From: Hevea brasiliensis
Lineage: Eukaryota > Streptophyta > Magnoliopsida > Malpighiales > Euphorbiaceae
Length of the DNA stretch: 64,000 nt
NCBI RefSeq assembly: GCF_030052815.1
Contig: NC_079505.1
Location: 17,117,064 to 17,181,063 of the forward strand
Reading direction: 5' to 3'
Shown piece by piece: positions 1 through 13,650 of this stretch; positions within the stretch are counted from its first letter, which is position 1, and each line of letters starts with the position of its first letter. Position numbers and translations under genes: made by a program. The notes beneath the pieces were generated by a model. That model was not told the origin of the DNA, did not search any database, and worked only from the letters and a program-made list of their open reading frames with translations.

Positions 1-324
1 TTGTCGTGGTTGTCTAAGAAAAAGTTTTTTGTCCCACTTTATCTGTCATTTTAGAAAATAAAGAAAGTGTTAATTATTTTTTTTCCAACTTTACTCTTGT
101 CTATAGTTATCCCTAATGTATTTATTTCTTTCTTATCACCTTTCTACATTCCTTATCACCTTTCCATATTCCTTAGCACCTTCTTCTATCTTAAATAAAG
201 ATAAAAGGCACTATAAGAATACTTTTACTCAATTATTAGTATTTTTTTATGAAAATAAGGTTATCCAAATATTTCTTTAATCTTTTCGAAAAAACCTTAA
301 GGGAATCTTTTTGTAAAAACCTTA
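1..324. other. AT-rich intergenic DNA
   Basis: No coding potential was seen. The stretch is AT-rich and contains short pyrimidine repeats, for example repeated 'cttatcacctttc' units near 136-180. It lies downstream of the ankyrin gene, which is on the minus strand. Confidence 0.6.
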
Positions 325-570
325 AGGAGGTGTTTGATATGGGATTAACAAGGGGTAACTGTTACCTATGTAACTTTTAACTCCTTATTAATGTTGTTTA
401 GATACTTAAAGAGACTTGGTTAATTTTTTACCTAATTAATATTTATGCCTTCTTAGGGGATTAAATGTTAACTTTTTGAGGCTTAGGTTAATAATTACCC
501 TTTTTAAAAATTAAAACTTACAAGGATAATAATTACCCCTTGATTTTTTAACTTTCTACCAAACACACCC
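325..570. mobile_element. MITE-like foldback element
   Basis: The ends are imperfect inverted repeats: the left end AGGAGGTGTTTGATA faces the right end TACCAAACACACCC. Both are bordered by TTA (322-324 and 571-573). Just inside, AAGGGGTAAC on the left faces TTACCCCTTG on the right, so the pairing extends inward. It is about 246 bp and has no ORF. A GG-rich end with a TTA duplication fits a PIF/Harbinger-type MITE; a hAT-type MITE is the alternative. The family is inferred from end sequence only. Confidence 0.5.
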
Positions 571-573
571 TTA

Positions 574-1317
574 TTAATATGACTTTTTTATTTCTTAGTA
601 TAACAACTATATAAATCTATATCTATATAAATATTAATTATAACACTGAGTTATGAAATAAAAAAACGTAACATAAAATGAAGTTATGATTGATGAACAT
701 AACAATGACATATAAAAAGCTATAGTCACAAGTATATAATCATGAATAAATACCATGCAAAATTACTTTTGAAAAAATAATTCTACTAAATTTTAATAGC
801 AAAAAAAAGACCTAAATAAATTTAAAATATTATAAATCTCCATCATCAGATTTTAAAAGTTGTAGTAAGAAAAGTATGTGGAGATGGTGAACAAGAGTTT
901 TTACTAATATTTAAAGGTATATTATTAAAATTTAAGTTTTTATATTTTAAATATTTTTTCTAAATTTAAATACTATATTTTTATTATTTATTTTATTAAT
1001 AATTTTAAAAAATAAAAAAACCCATGCAACGTGCGGGTAAATATCTAGTTATCTATAGTTTTACATTCTTAGAAGAGAATAATACGTTGCATTAAAAAAA
1101 TTTAAACATGTGTAAAAACTCTAAATTAATTAAAACCTGTAAGATAGTCTCATAGAATAGATGAATTAATTCATTATATAAATAGAGAGGTGCATGTCTT
1201 TTTATAAACATATCATATAATTGTTCAAGTACGTCACTATATATATACAGACCACAATTACAATTCATAAGCCATTCATATTAAATGAATTCAAGATCCA
1301 ACCAGTGTAAGTGCAAT
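574..1317. other. AT-rich 3' flank of the ankyrin gene
   Basis: No gene was seen. The sequence is strongly AT-rich. The part nearest 1317 probably includes the 3' untranslated region and polyadenylation signals of the minus-strand ankyrin gene, but no single signal stands out. Confidence 0.5.
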
Positions 1318-2562
1318 TCATGCAATTTTCCTTACATATAATTGCTCTTTGGATTTGTCAAAGAAGCTATAACCTTTGCGTTTGTTAATGACCATTCGAA
1401 AGAGGAGAGGAAACAGAACATTTGTGAAGAAAGCAATGGGTATGAAGGAAAGAATACTGAGTGGAATAGCCAGCCAAGATGATTTCTTTTGTTCGAAGAT
1501 AAAAATGCTACAACCAAAGGCTATCATCATGGTTAATGTAGAGAAGAAAAGAGTGGAAAGACCAAATATCAATTTTCTGGGCAACGATTCAAGAAAATCT
1601 TCCTCTGCATAACGTGATGCAAGAATTCCAAGGAATATTAGAACGGAAGTACTCGCAGAGAATAATGATAATGCATTTGAAATAGAGAATACCAAGAATG
1701 GACCATAGCTTGATAAAAGAGGAAACCCATTTTTGTCAACTCCACCAGGAAATTGAAATGTTGATGTAACTATGGCAGTAGCAACAAGAATGGCTACAAC
1801 CATACATTGTGCTACTGTACTCTTTATCCAGCTCTCACCTTCTTTCACCAACTTACTATGCTCCTTGGTAAATAAAGCACTAGGTGTTTCTCCATTTTCA
1901 TTCACTCGCTCCTTGTACTTTGATGGTACCATGTTCTCTATCTCCTGAAATAAATAAATCCATCATATAATTCTTTCATTAAATTAAAACCATTGTCCAA
2001 ATCTGATTGATTGAATGTTGGTGAAACATATAGTTAGACATTTTGCAAATAAAATAATAAACCAAAAAATAGATTGGTTTAGCAGTAATCAAATGAAAAG
2101 TGTTATAGGATAATGACAATCTTTATCCTCTAGCATTATCCTGTCTTCTTATTATACTATAATAAATCTAGGTTTTAACAACACTTTTTTAACATCATTA
2201 TGTACATGATGTTGTAGTAATAAATAACATCAAGATAATATATTTAGACATCAAAGTAACCTATAAAGTAATAAATAAAATATACAACATCATGCATAAT
2301 AGTATTGTAAATTAGTAAGAAAGAGTTGTTAAAAACTTTAAGTTACAGGGTTTATACACATCACTAGGAATTGCTCATAATTTTTATTTACAACATATTT
2401 TAAATGTATAATAGTATTAAACCATGCTGTTAAAGTCTATATTTATTATAGTATTATAAAGTAAGATTTTTCATAATTTTAAAATTTTATAATTTTTTGT
2501 TGTTTGGAAAAAGAAAAGGGATTTAAAAACATTTGTTTGTTTTAAGAGAAAATTAACATTCT

Positions 2563-2598
<36 letters not shown>

Positions 2599-5500
2599 CT
2601 TATGAACTCATGAGTTCTTTAAATATAAATCTACTACTCTAAAACCCTAAAAAACTTATCTTTATTTTATAAAACGTCCTTGAGTGTTTAAGTCTTAACT
2701 TTTTTTTTTCCTAAAGATAAGCTAGAAAATTTTATTAAATACAAAAAAATTGTGAGGTATAAACCAGCAAAGTGAAGCCGAGATCAATAGGCCATTCCTT
2801 ATACACTCGTTTATGATTTTTTTGTCTAAACCCGATACATGATAAATCCAAGAGACAAAATATCTGATGAGATCCATCTATTAAATATATGAATTTCATG
2901 TGTTTGTATTTGAATCTATAGTAGACTGGATCTCAAAACAATAATTTCCCCACCCACCTATAGAGCTAAGTCTTACTTACTATAACATGCGGTTGGTAGC
3001 ATATTTACATCCAATGTTCTTGATGTAAATGTGATAGGGATCTCTCTAGATATAATGTTTCCTAGTACAGGTGTTAGATAACGTATCTACGTCCAACTCT
3101 ATTTAATAAAAGAAAATTAATAAAAATAAATGTAAAATTACCTTAAACCATTGTAGTTCTGTTTGCATTTGTAAAGCTGCACCAGGGACTCGATCAAGTT
3201 GAGAGGAAGGTGGCAACTTGGCGGCCAAATGCAAAAAATTGTTGTTAAAAACATCACGCCAAATCACTATTGTGTGCATCTTTGAACGCAATTCGTAAAT
3301 TAGGCTGAAGATTTTTTCTTGGCGAAGTATGATTGCATAAGAAAATAGTGTTCTTCCCTTTTGATCAGCCCACCATATTATGTCAGGATTACATGAGATT
3401 AGCTCTTCAATAAATTCAACTAAACCACACTTGATGGCATCATAGATTACTTGATGCAAACCAATTTTCTTAAGCTCTGCATTGCTTAATCTTGGCATTT
3501 CCTTGAATATCAATCTGAGCAGTTGTTTAGCTTTGGCATGTTTCAACTTTAAACCTCTTAAGCTGCTAGCTTTAGGGATTGCAATTAAATGAAAGCATAT
3601 ACATTAATTAACAATATAAAAATTGAGAGAGTGAATTTAGAAGTACAAGACTTTCCAATATACTATCGAAATCAAAACATAGAAGACTGGGATTTAGCAC
3701 ATACCTTGTGGTATTATGATTCTCTTGTCACTTGAGTCTTGCCTAGGGGGCCTGTAGACATTCTCCTCATCACTTGCCTCTTGAGAAGGCATTTCATTTT
3801 CTTCACAATTGACGTAAATACCTAGTAAAAATATAAACCCAATCATGTCATGTCAGCTTTAAATCAAGTCATATGGGTTGTTGACTTGACCCTTAATTGA
3901 ACTCTCAATTTTATGGGTCATCCTGTAAGTTATTTCAAGTTTTTGTACGGGTTAAAAGGTTACAAATCGCTTTCAATTAATAAAGAATTTAGATTAAATA
4001 GAGAAATTAAGTTAAAATTTACCACCTCTAATGTCACTTCTATACATAAATTAATCCAAATGTTTTTTCAATCTTTTCATCAAACAATTACATGATAAAT
4101 GTGAAAGATAATACTTACTTGAGTAGATCCGTCGCTTCCAAAATCCAAGCTTGCTTCCGCTTAAAAATGCTGAATGTTTATTAGCCAACAATGTGATTGT
4201 GTAGTTCTTATGAATATCCTCAGTAAAAGCAAGTCTTGGGTACCTTTTAAGAAGATCTAGTGCCAAATCTTGAGCCACAAACAATAATAATTAGATTGGG
4301 ATAGAGAAATTTAAGCTCTTGTTTTGGAAAAGCTTCCTTTCCTTGCCATCAATGGAATCCTTATTTTTAAACTTTTGAATGCAATGAAATGAGTATATCA
4401 TTTGCCCAGAAAACAAAAGAGAGAGATATCATAATAAGTACAATGCACAAGAATAAATCCATGACACAAATTGAGGTTCAAATTCCTAATCTCTTTTTTT
4501 TTTTTTTTTGATGAGCAAAAGATTTTATTAATAATATCCAGGAAAAACAAATTCCTAATCTCTAAATGGTTTGGTCTGACTGAAATTCAAATTCATAACC
4601 TATATCTTTAAAGATATTTTGAGTTCATTATTTAATTCAAATGCTCAATCTTACATGTGAGGGGCAGAAAAATAATTTTATATCTATATATGACACTCTA
4701 CAATCAAATGCCTATTGACCATGCAACATGAAGAAGCAACTCTCGCCTTAATTATGATGAAATTTTACTTAATAAATGGGTTGATTAAGATTTGCATTCT
4801 GAATATTTTGATATGGCTGATACCATGTCGATAAATCACATAATCTAATAGCGAAATCTTGCAGGTGAAAATTGTAAAAAATAGTTCTATATCTCTAACA
4901 TGCAGTAATTGACTCCAACTAGAATTCGAATTTATAAATTCATATTTCTGAAGACAATTCTAATATATATGTATATATATATGTGCATGTGTGTGGGGGT
5001 AAAAAGAGGGAAAAGAATAATAAAAAACATATTGCATACCATAGATTTCATCAGCAATCAAACAATTTAGGAGAGTGGCACCATTCTTGTCATTTTCATG
5101 TGGAGAAAGAACTTCAATGGGAGTCTTATCTAAAAGGAAGCCAACAATCTCTCTATTACTGTACAAGGAAGCAGTAACAACTGGAATTTGGCTGTTGTAG
5201 TTATTTTTAATTTTAACCAAATCTTTATTCTTTTTCAACATGATCATTGCCATGTCTGTGGATCCATTCATGGCAGCAAGAGCAAAGGCTGTGTTACCAA
5301 AATTGTTTTTCAGCTCCAAATCTTCTTTGGACATTAGTTTGACCAGCTCTTTCACAATCTCTAATCTTCCAGCTGAAACAGCAACATGAAGGGCAGTTTG
5401 GCCAATCATTGTTATTTTTGCTCTTACATCATTAGGGTTTAGTGACAACAACCATTTTACTGTAGTCCAATCATCATTCTCCACAGCCATGTACAGGTCG

Positions 5501-6330
5501 TTGTGTTGAAGGATGCTTGATGTTTCTGTGACAAAGAAGATATATTAATTAAAGAAATCTAGAAAAACTATTTTACTAATACGCTCTTTTATAGTTAATT
5601 ATCAAATAGAAAAATTGCAGAGATTTTAATATTTTTGGAGGAGAAAAAATGATAGGGTTCAATTCAAAATCAAAACTGGTCAAAATTGGACTGATCAAAA
5701 CTGTCCTTGAATCGAATTGAAATTGGAACCGGCAGATTTGATTCAAGGCCAAAACCATATTTTTCTTTTTGAAAAATAGAAAATTTTGAAAAAAAAAAAT
5801 CCTCAATTATTGGATTTAATTAAAATCAAATTGGAACTGAATTAAAACCAAAACGAAACCGCATGGGCCCTGTAGTTTCAATTCTGTGAACCTTGAATCC
5901 AAATCATAAGTTCCGAGCAAATTTCGATTTGGTTCAGCCCATTGGCCAGACCTCCACTTGAGTGTTGCATGATTGGAAACATACCTTCCTCAGGATAACG
6001 CAGGACTTTACTCTGCCTTTCAGCCAAGACATTCCACACAAATTTGGCTGAGTTAACTTTGGTTGGTTCCTTCATCACCAAATTTGAAAATGTATTTTCG
6101 TCACATGAAATTTGTATTGCATGTAAAGCTAAGGCATTCTTCTTCTCCCAATCCTTGTAGTTGCTATCTGTTCTTTTAGGTTCAACATCTTCTCCAGTTA
6201 CAACACCCAATAAGCCTTGCCCAATTAAGTAGTTTTTCAAGCATTCCTTCCAACTATCAAAATTGGCTTCTGTTCTTTTTTCATTCACAATTAATCCAGC
6301 CAATGATGAACTTGTATTTGTTGCTGCCAT
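1318..6330 (-). CDS. ankyrin-repeat, PGG-domain membrane protein (ITN1/ACD6-like)
   Basis: There are six exons on the minus strand: 6330-5985, 5525-5040, 4268-4119, 3821-3705, 3569-3142 and 1944-1318. All junctions are GT-AG and all phases match. The sum is 2154 nt, giving 717 residues plus stop. Residues 1-115 resemble a Copia Gag N-terminal domain (WKECLKNYLIGQ, ALHAIQISC, VWNVLAERQSK). Ankyrin repeats follow at about 125-290 (GQTALHVAVSAGRLEIVKEL is one). The last exon starts at residue 510 and holds the PGG domain (FQFPGG at about 572-577) and four hydrophobic segments at about 554-571, 590-620, 634-659 and 665-690. Family knowledge: such proteins sit in the plasma membrane or endomembranes and act in salt-stress (ITN1) or defence (ACD6) signalling. 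The exact role here is unknown. The smallest exon (39 codons, acidic, Ser/Asp-rich) is the least certain, although it keeps phase. Confidence 0.88.
2563..2598. repeat. (TA)n(CA)n microsatellite in intron 5
   Basis: A TA dinucleotide run passes into a CA run, inside the 1197-bp last intron of the ankyrin gene. Confidence 0.9.
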
Positions 6331-6896
6331 CTTTGCTCTGAGATTGTAAACAATTATGTCACGTTATCACTTATTTTGTGAAAGAATAGCTTCTAATTTA
6401 CAAATTTCTGTTTTACTATAGATATAATACAAGTAATATATAGGAAGAAAATACATATTTTACAAACTTTATATCATAATATGCGCACAAATTTAAGCAT
6501 GCCCAATTACAAAATAGAGAAGAGAAAAAAAAATACACATAAAAAATTTATACGTGATTCAATTGTTTACGTACATTCATGATAAATATTTATCCTAATT
6601 TTAAAAAATTTATTTCAAAACTAACAATTAATATATCGTAATAATAAAGTTTATAATATTCACTATAACTAATAAACACAAAAAATAAACAAATAAAAGG
6701 GAAAAATCTCGGCATCCTGTTTATAATAATCTATGTAAGTTATTGATTGACATGTAAGTAATAAAAAAATAGAGTTTTCTATATTATCCTTATGGAAAAC
6801 AAATAAACAATTATATGCATATAAGTATGCCAAATATTTAGGACGAGACTAAAATATATAGGCAAATAAAATCAATATGTTTTTTAAAAAAATAGA

Positions 6897-6941
<45 letters not shown>

Positions 6942-8123
6942 CATACCAAATGTGGAGTTTTATTGGATATTCTCAAGCTTGTTGCTAATTGCCCTTCCAA
7001 ACTTGGAATGCATTTAGCTGGTATATATAATTATATATATTACTGTTTACTGATACCTTGCCCCATTTGCCATTAATTATACAATTATTCTATTCTTTTC
7101 TTCAAAATGTGTTTTATAATTATGCCTTTTTCTAGTTCATTGTAGATGCTTTTTTCTTTCCAGTAATGAGGATACATGGAAATAAAGATTAAAATTTTTG
7201 TAATGTTTTTTTGTTCTAAAAAAAGATAATTTTATTAAAAAAAGAAAAATATTTTGATTACATCACTTAAAATAAGTTAAAAAAATTATTTTCTAAAGTT
7301 TAAAATAGATTAAAATTTTTAATTTTTATCACAATAAATTAGACAAAAAGTGGTAAAATCATTATTGTTCCTCACAAACAATAAGCAATTCCAAGAATGC
7401 TTGATAATGATCATTTTCCCTTTTTTGTCTTAGAAAAATATCTTTTTTTTTTAAATTACTTACGAATTTTTTTACTCATAATTAATGATAAAATAATCTA
7501 AATATTTTTGAAAAACTATAACTTAATTTAATTTAATTATTTTATTTTTGAAAATTTTAACCATTTTCAGGTTAATTTTATTCAATTGATCAAAATTTGA
7601 AAAAAAAAATCTAATTTTTATAATTTCGATCAATTCTTATTAATAAATTATAATGAGAAGAAGATGGTGAGAACAATAAGTTTAATTTGATTCAATTAAA
7701 TGAAATCAAAAGTTCAATTTTAATAATTTTAATAAAATTACTACCAGTTTCCTTAATTTAATCTAAATTATTAAAAAGAAAATAATTAAATTAAATTATT
7801 ATTTCGTTAAAAGTAATTTTGATTTTTCTGTGATTAGGCCATTTTCCTAATAGACAAACGAGACCTAAATATTTAGGTTCTTTCCTTCCTATTTCATTAA
7901 GTAATATTTCTTGACCTATTATTGAAAAGAATAGGTTCCTTTCTTTATCAGTTCTTCTCTTTTTTGAATCACAAGTAATGAATACATAAGGGCCAAGATT
8001 AATATCTCACTTTTATTGTTTTCCTGTAGAGAATATCATGTGTTTTTCAAGGGAAACAGAAACAAATTTATTATTATAGTATCACATTTACAATAAAATA
8101 TCTTTCGAAAAAAATATAATATT
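6331..8123. other. upstream region of the ankyrin gene, AT-rich
   Basis: No ORF of interest was seen. It should hold the promoter and 5' untranslated region of the minus-strand ankyrin gene. A (TA)n run lies at 6899-6937. The composition is extremely AT-rich, so no TATA box can be singled out. Confidence 0.5.
6899..6937. repeat. (TA)n microsatellite
   Basis: About 19 uninterrupted TA units upstream of the ankyrin gene. Confidence 0.9.
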
Positions 8124-8913
8124 TGTGACGCCCCTCACCCATCTATAGTGTAGCTGAACGAGGAGTGCCACATTCAGTGCCGGAGCACCCTATCTTGTCT
8201 TATCGTGTCTATTGTAAACTTTTAATATCATTTAAAAACAGGTATTCCGTATGTGGGAAAAAAAAATTTTATATAACAATTTATTTCTGTAGATACCCAG
8301 GCAGAGCCTCTTGTGTTTTATTAGCGTCTGGCGGGTTCACTAGTTACCCATTAAAAATAATTCCATATCTGTCTTGTATATCCATAGTCATATCATATCA
8401 TATCATTTCAAGAAATGAAACTCATTCATTCATTCAGACGGAAATTTATATACAAAAGCTTACAAGCTTATTTACAATCCCAAAATGTAAATTTCATTTA
8501 TTTACAACACAAAATATAACTACATGATATTTATATACAATAAACCAAAATACTATGTCTAATACATGGGCCTTACCAAAATACAAAAGACTAATGAGTT
8601 GAACTCTGGACTATATACAGATCTGGTCAACTGCGGTCAGAACACTATTGTAGCGGCTGCTGTTGTGGTGGCAGCTGATCTCCAGTACTTACGCGATGGA
8701 AAATCCAATGCGCTAAGCAAATTGCTTAGTGGTGCATAATCTTAAAGCAGAATAATTAAATGATTTAAAATGACAATAAGATGTGTAATTTAATAATTCT
8801 AAGTCAATGGCATATTTTATAACACTTTGGAATCAGTATATTTATCAGGATCTTATCTATGCATATATTTCATTTTCAGTCTCTTTAACTCATATCAGTA
8901 AATTTGTCATCAA

Positions 8914-9067
8914 TTCTAAGTCATTTATAAATTTCTTGCACTTTGGGAATAAATTAATTATCAGTATCTTTTCTATTCATTTCTTATACAGTCTAAGTCA
9001 TTTATGACTTTTCTGTACTTTGAAAATAAATTAATTATCAGTATCTTTTCTGTTCATTTCTTAACCA
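8914..9067. repeat. ~77-bp imperfect tandem duplication inside the outer LTR
   Basis: The unit beginning 'aagtcattta' and ending 'ttcatttctta' occurs twice in a row, at about 8918 and about 8995. The two differ by a few substitutions. The second unit abuts the LINE. Confidence 0.7.
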
Positions 9068-11300
9068 GGAAGACAAATAGAGCTCTATGCAAGGATTGCA
9101 AGGTCATTCCAGGAGAGGCTTTAACAAGTCAACATAGGTTGGTGGTCTTGGATGTCAAGTTTAGGAACAATTCAAGTAAGGTCAGAAGAAATAGTGTAGC
9201 TCGAACAAAGTGGTGGGAGTTCAAAGGAGGAAAGCAAGTGAAGTTCAAAAATGAGCTTCTTGAGTCTGAAGTATGGAAGCTAGATATGGAGGCCAATGAT
9301 ATGTGGATACAGATGGCATCAAAGATTAGAGAAGTAGCTAGAAAAGTACTTGGGGAGTCTAAAGGACATGGACCACCCTCAAAAGAGAGATGGTGGTGGA
9401 ATGAGGAAGTACAAAAGGCAGTGAAGAGAAAAAGGAAATGGTATAAGAAATTACCTAAATGTGATAATAATGAGGCATATGAACAGTACAAGATAGCAAA
9501 GAAAGAGGCAAAAGGCGATTAGCCAAGCAAGAGCACAGCCTTTGAAAAGTTATATGAGAAACTTGGAACTAAAGAAGGGGAGAAAGATATTTATAGATTA
9601 GCAAGGAGTAGAGAAAGGAAATGTCAAGATCTCAATCAAGTTAGGTGCATTAAGGATAAAGAAGGAAAAGTGTTGGTGAAAGATGAGGACATTAAAGAAA
9701 GATGGAGAAATTATTTTAATGATCTCTTTAATAATAGTCAAAATGGAAATAGCGTGAATATAGATTATAGAACAATAGAAAAGAATGTAAATTATACTAG
9801 AAGGATTAGATCTTTAGAAGTAAAGGAAGCACTTAAGAGAATGAAAGTAGTTAAAGCCTGTGGACCCGATGAAATACCAATTGAAGTGTGGAAGTATTTG
9901 AGAGATATGGGAGTGGCATGGTTAACTAAATTATTTAATAAGATTCTAAACTCAAAGAAAATGCCTGATGAATGGAGGAAGAGTATTTTAGTACCTATTT
10001 TTAAAAATAAAGGAGACATACAGAGTTGCTCAAACTATAGGGGAATTAAACTCATGAGCCATACTATGAAGTTGTGGGAGAGAGTTGTGGAGCATCGACT
10101 ACGTCATGATACTTCTATCTCTCTCAATCAATTTGGTTTCATGCCTGGTCGTTCAACTATGGAAGCGATCTTTCTCATTAGAAGCTTGATGGAGAAATAT
10201 AGAGATGGGAAGAAAGATCTACACATGGTTTTTATTGATTTGGAGAAGGCTTATGATAGTGTTCCAAGAGAGGTCTTATGGAATGCGTTAGAACAAAAGA
10301 GGGTATCTATTAGGTACATACAAGTATTGAAAGATATGTATGAAGGAGCAACTACTATTGTGCGCACAGTGGGAGGGGACACAAGAGATTTTCCGATCTC
10401 AATTGGATTACACCAAGGATCTGCCATAAGCCCTTACCTTTTTACATTAGTTTTAGATGAATTAAAGAAACATATACAAGAGAGTATTCCTTGGTGCATG
10501 ATGTTTGCAGATGATATTATTATAATAGATGAGACACGAGAAGGAGTCAATAGAAAGCTAGAGCTTTGAAGAAGTACTCTAGAGTCAAAAGGTTTTAAGT
10601 TAAATAAAACGAAGACAGAATACATGCATTGTAAGTTCAGCGAAGGCCAAACTGGTGATAGGGAAGGAGTTAGTTTGAATGGAGTGGCACTTGTCCCAAA
10701 GTAATCACTTTAAATATCTAGGCTCGATCCTTCAAGTAGATGGGGATGTGAGGAGGATGTTAGTCATAGGATTAAAGCCGGATGGTTGAAGTGGAGGCGT
10801 GCCACGGGAGTTTTATGTGATCGTAAGATTCCCAATAAATTAAAAGGAAAATTTTACCGTCTGACCATACGACCAGGTTATGCTATATGGTAGTGAGTGT
10901 TGGGCCTTTGAAAGAGTCGTATGCATCTAAGATAAGAGTTGCAGAGATGAGAATGTTAAGGTGGATGAGTGGTCATACTAGACTAGATAAAGTCCGTAAT
11001 GAAAGTATTAAAGAAAAGGTAGGAGTGGTGCCAATTGAAGATAAGTTGAGAGAAGGGAGATTGAGGTGGTTTGGTCATGTGAAGCGTAGACATACGGAGG
11101 CTCCAGTTAGACAAGTAGAACACATTAGGCTAGAGGATAGAAAGAAAAAAAGGGGTAGACCTAAATTGACTTGGAGGAGAGTAGTACAGCATGACTTAGA
11201 AGCATTACACATTTCTGAGGATTTAACCCAAAATCGTTCAGAGTGGAAAAAGCGAATCCATATAGCCGACCCCAAATTTTTGGGACAAAGGCTTAGTTGA
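9066..11300 (+). pseudogene. RTE LINE endonuclease/reverse transcriptase fragment
   Basis: Three in-order pieces carry the protein: 9066-9522 (end of endonuclease and linker, with WWWNEEVQKAVKRKRKWYKK), 9670-10569 (reverse transcriptase) and 10887-11300 (C-terminal region, RWFGHVKRR). The reverse transcriptase contains [19 protein letters not shown], the Asp-bearing [13 protein letters not shown] and the catalytic FADDIII. Stops and frame changes at about 9520, 10569 and 10700-10890 break the frame, so no full protein can be made. In life it would copy LINE RNA at a nicked target. Confidence 0.85.
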
Positions 11301-11316
11301 GTTGAGTTGAGTTGAG
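9066..11316 (+). mobile_element. 5'-truncated RTE-type LINE
   Basis: It encodes the end of an endonuclease domain, a reverse transcriptase and a C-terminal region. It finishes in tandem TTGAG units (11297-11316) instead of a poly(A) tail, which is typical of plant RTE-clade elements. The 5' end is missing: the sequence begins just before the late-endonuclease motif GEALTSQHRL. It lies inside the outer solo LTR. A target duplication could not be recognised. Confidence 0.8.
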
Positions 11317-13082
11317 TATATGTATTTTATGTCACATCAGTGTATTTTATATCATATCTGTATTTTTGTGCCCAAGTAACCTATAACAAACTATAATGCT
11401 GGATACACGGGAGTATACGGGTTAGATAGCCATATGTCTACCCTGTATACATCTGTCAGGTACAAGGCCAGCTGTCAAGCACAAGGCCTGCTGTCAGGCT
11501 TATAAAGCCAGAAATAAGGTTAGGCATAATGGCCAATGGGTAGGGATATAGCCTGTAGAACAATCATATCAGAAATATATTGTCAGTTCATGATTTGCTC
11601 TATAAGCAGTACTATGACGCCCCTTACCCGTCTATTGTATAGCCGAGCAAGAAGTGCCACATTCGGTGCCGGAGCACCCTATCTTGTCTTGTCATGTCTA
11701 TTGTAAATTTTAATGTCATTTAAATCAAGTAATTTATGTGTATAAATTTTTTTTTTTTATATCTTATTTCTGTGGAGACCCGGACAGATCCTCCTTTGTT
11801 TTATTAGCATCTGGCGGGTTCCACTATCACCTGTTAACATATTCATAGTCATCTCACATATTTCTATATCATATTCTCTTTTATCATATCATTCACAACT
11901 ATTTATGAGATCTCAAAATGAAGTGTCATATATTGCATTCATATGGAAATTCATAGATAATAAATTATAAGTTTTCATTTCAAGTCCAAAATGAAATACA
12001 TCATAAACTAGTAATTACATCATGACTAAACATAATGAACCAAAATACTAGTCTATACATGGGCCCTACCAAAATACAAAAAACCAGTGAGGTGACTCTA
12101 GACAATGACAGATCTGATCAGAGCTGCACGATTGCACTCATCAGTCTTCTTCTTTGTCTTGGGGGATCTCCAGTACCTACGCAATGGAAAACCAACGCGC
12201 TAAGCATAACGCTTAGTGGTGCATAATTTATAATAACAATAATTTAATAATTTTAAATAATATATGCAACTCATAATTTCTTGGTCTTTTCCATTTTTAT
12301 TGCTCTTTGGAAACAATTAACATTATCGGGATCTTTTATGATTACTTATTGTATTTTAAGTCTTAATTAATTTTTATCAGTGCCCAAGAAACCTAGAGCA
12401 AATTATAAAAGCTAGATGCACGAGTGTATACTGGTTAGACAGCCATATGTCTATCCAGTATACGTCTGTCAGGCACGAGGCCAGCTGTCGGGCATGAGAC
12501 CCGCTGTCAGGCTTGTAAAGCCAAAAATAAAGTAGGCACAATGGCCAGTAAGTAGGCATATAGCCTGTAGAACAATCATACCAGACATATATTGTCAGTT
12601 TATGATTTTCTCGGTAGGCAGTACTGCTATCTGTAGTCCCTAATTGGTATACCAATTCATCCAACTAAATAAATAAGTCTAGGTATACTATGGGCAATTA
12701 AGCATTTTTAATTAATTTAGTACTATTCACTGTTACTATTTTCTAGTACTGTTCATTGGTACCATTAATTTTATATTAATAGGACATTAGTCCTAATTTA
12801 CATATTCATATCATTTTTAATATTTAATTCTCCTTATGAGTATTTTAATTATCATATATAGCATTTTTCCCATGAACCTTTCTTTAGGTTCATGTTGATG
12901 TGTTATTTTTATCTAGGAATTTGACTAGGTTAGGATATCTATTTAGTCACACTTCCTTCATAACAATTGCTCCTCTATGTTTAAACTTAAATTTTAGTTT
13001 TTTGAATCACTGAATTTGGGGTTATGGAACTCAAGTTATGGTCAAAATACCAAAGGAATAGTATTTTGGGACAATTTCTGGG

Positions 13083-13650
13083 TTGGCAGTTTTAGTGACT
13101 AGTGCTAACAATTTGATTTAGTTAAAGGTAAAACTAGGTCAAGTGGTCTTCATGAAAAGTGTAGCCCTATGTCTAAGCTTTTCATTGATGAAATTTTAGG
13201 TCATTTGGACCTGTATAGAGAGAGTTATGACTAAATGAACACATACTGTTCATTTGGTCATTTTCTAGGTTGGCAATTTCAGTGACCTAACTTTTGCTAA
13301 CAATTTGAATTGGTTAAAGGCAAAACTGGGTTAAGTGGTCTTCATGAAAAGTATAGCCCTATGTCTAAAATTTCCATTGGTGAATTTTTAGGTCATTTGG
13401 ACCAGTATAGAGAGAGTTATGACTAAATGAACATGTACTATTCATTTGGTCATTTTCTGGGTTGGCAGTTTCAGTGACCCAACTTGTGCTAACAATTTGA
13501 ATTGGTTAAAGGCAAAACTAGGTTAAGTGGTCCTCATGAAAAGTGTAGCCCTATGTCTAAACTTTCCATTGGTGAATTTTTAGGTTATTTGGACCAGTAT
13601 AGAGAGAGTTATGACCAAATGAACACGTACTGTTCATTTGGTCATTTTCT
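13083..13650. repeat. three tandem copies of a ~185-bp unit inside the inner LTR
   Basis: Units start with 'gttggcag/attt' at about 13083, 13269 and 13453. Each contains 'gtggtcttcatgaaaagtg' or a close variant and 'agagagagttatgac'. The outer LTR has a single matching copy at about 16480-16690, so the expansion is specific to this copy. Confidence 0.8.
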
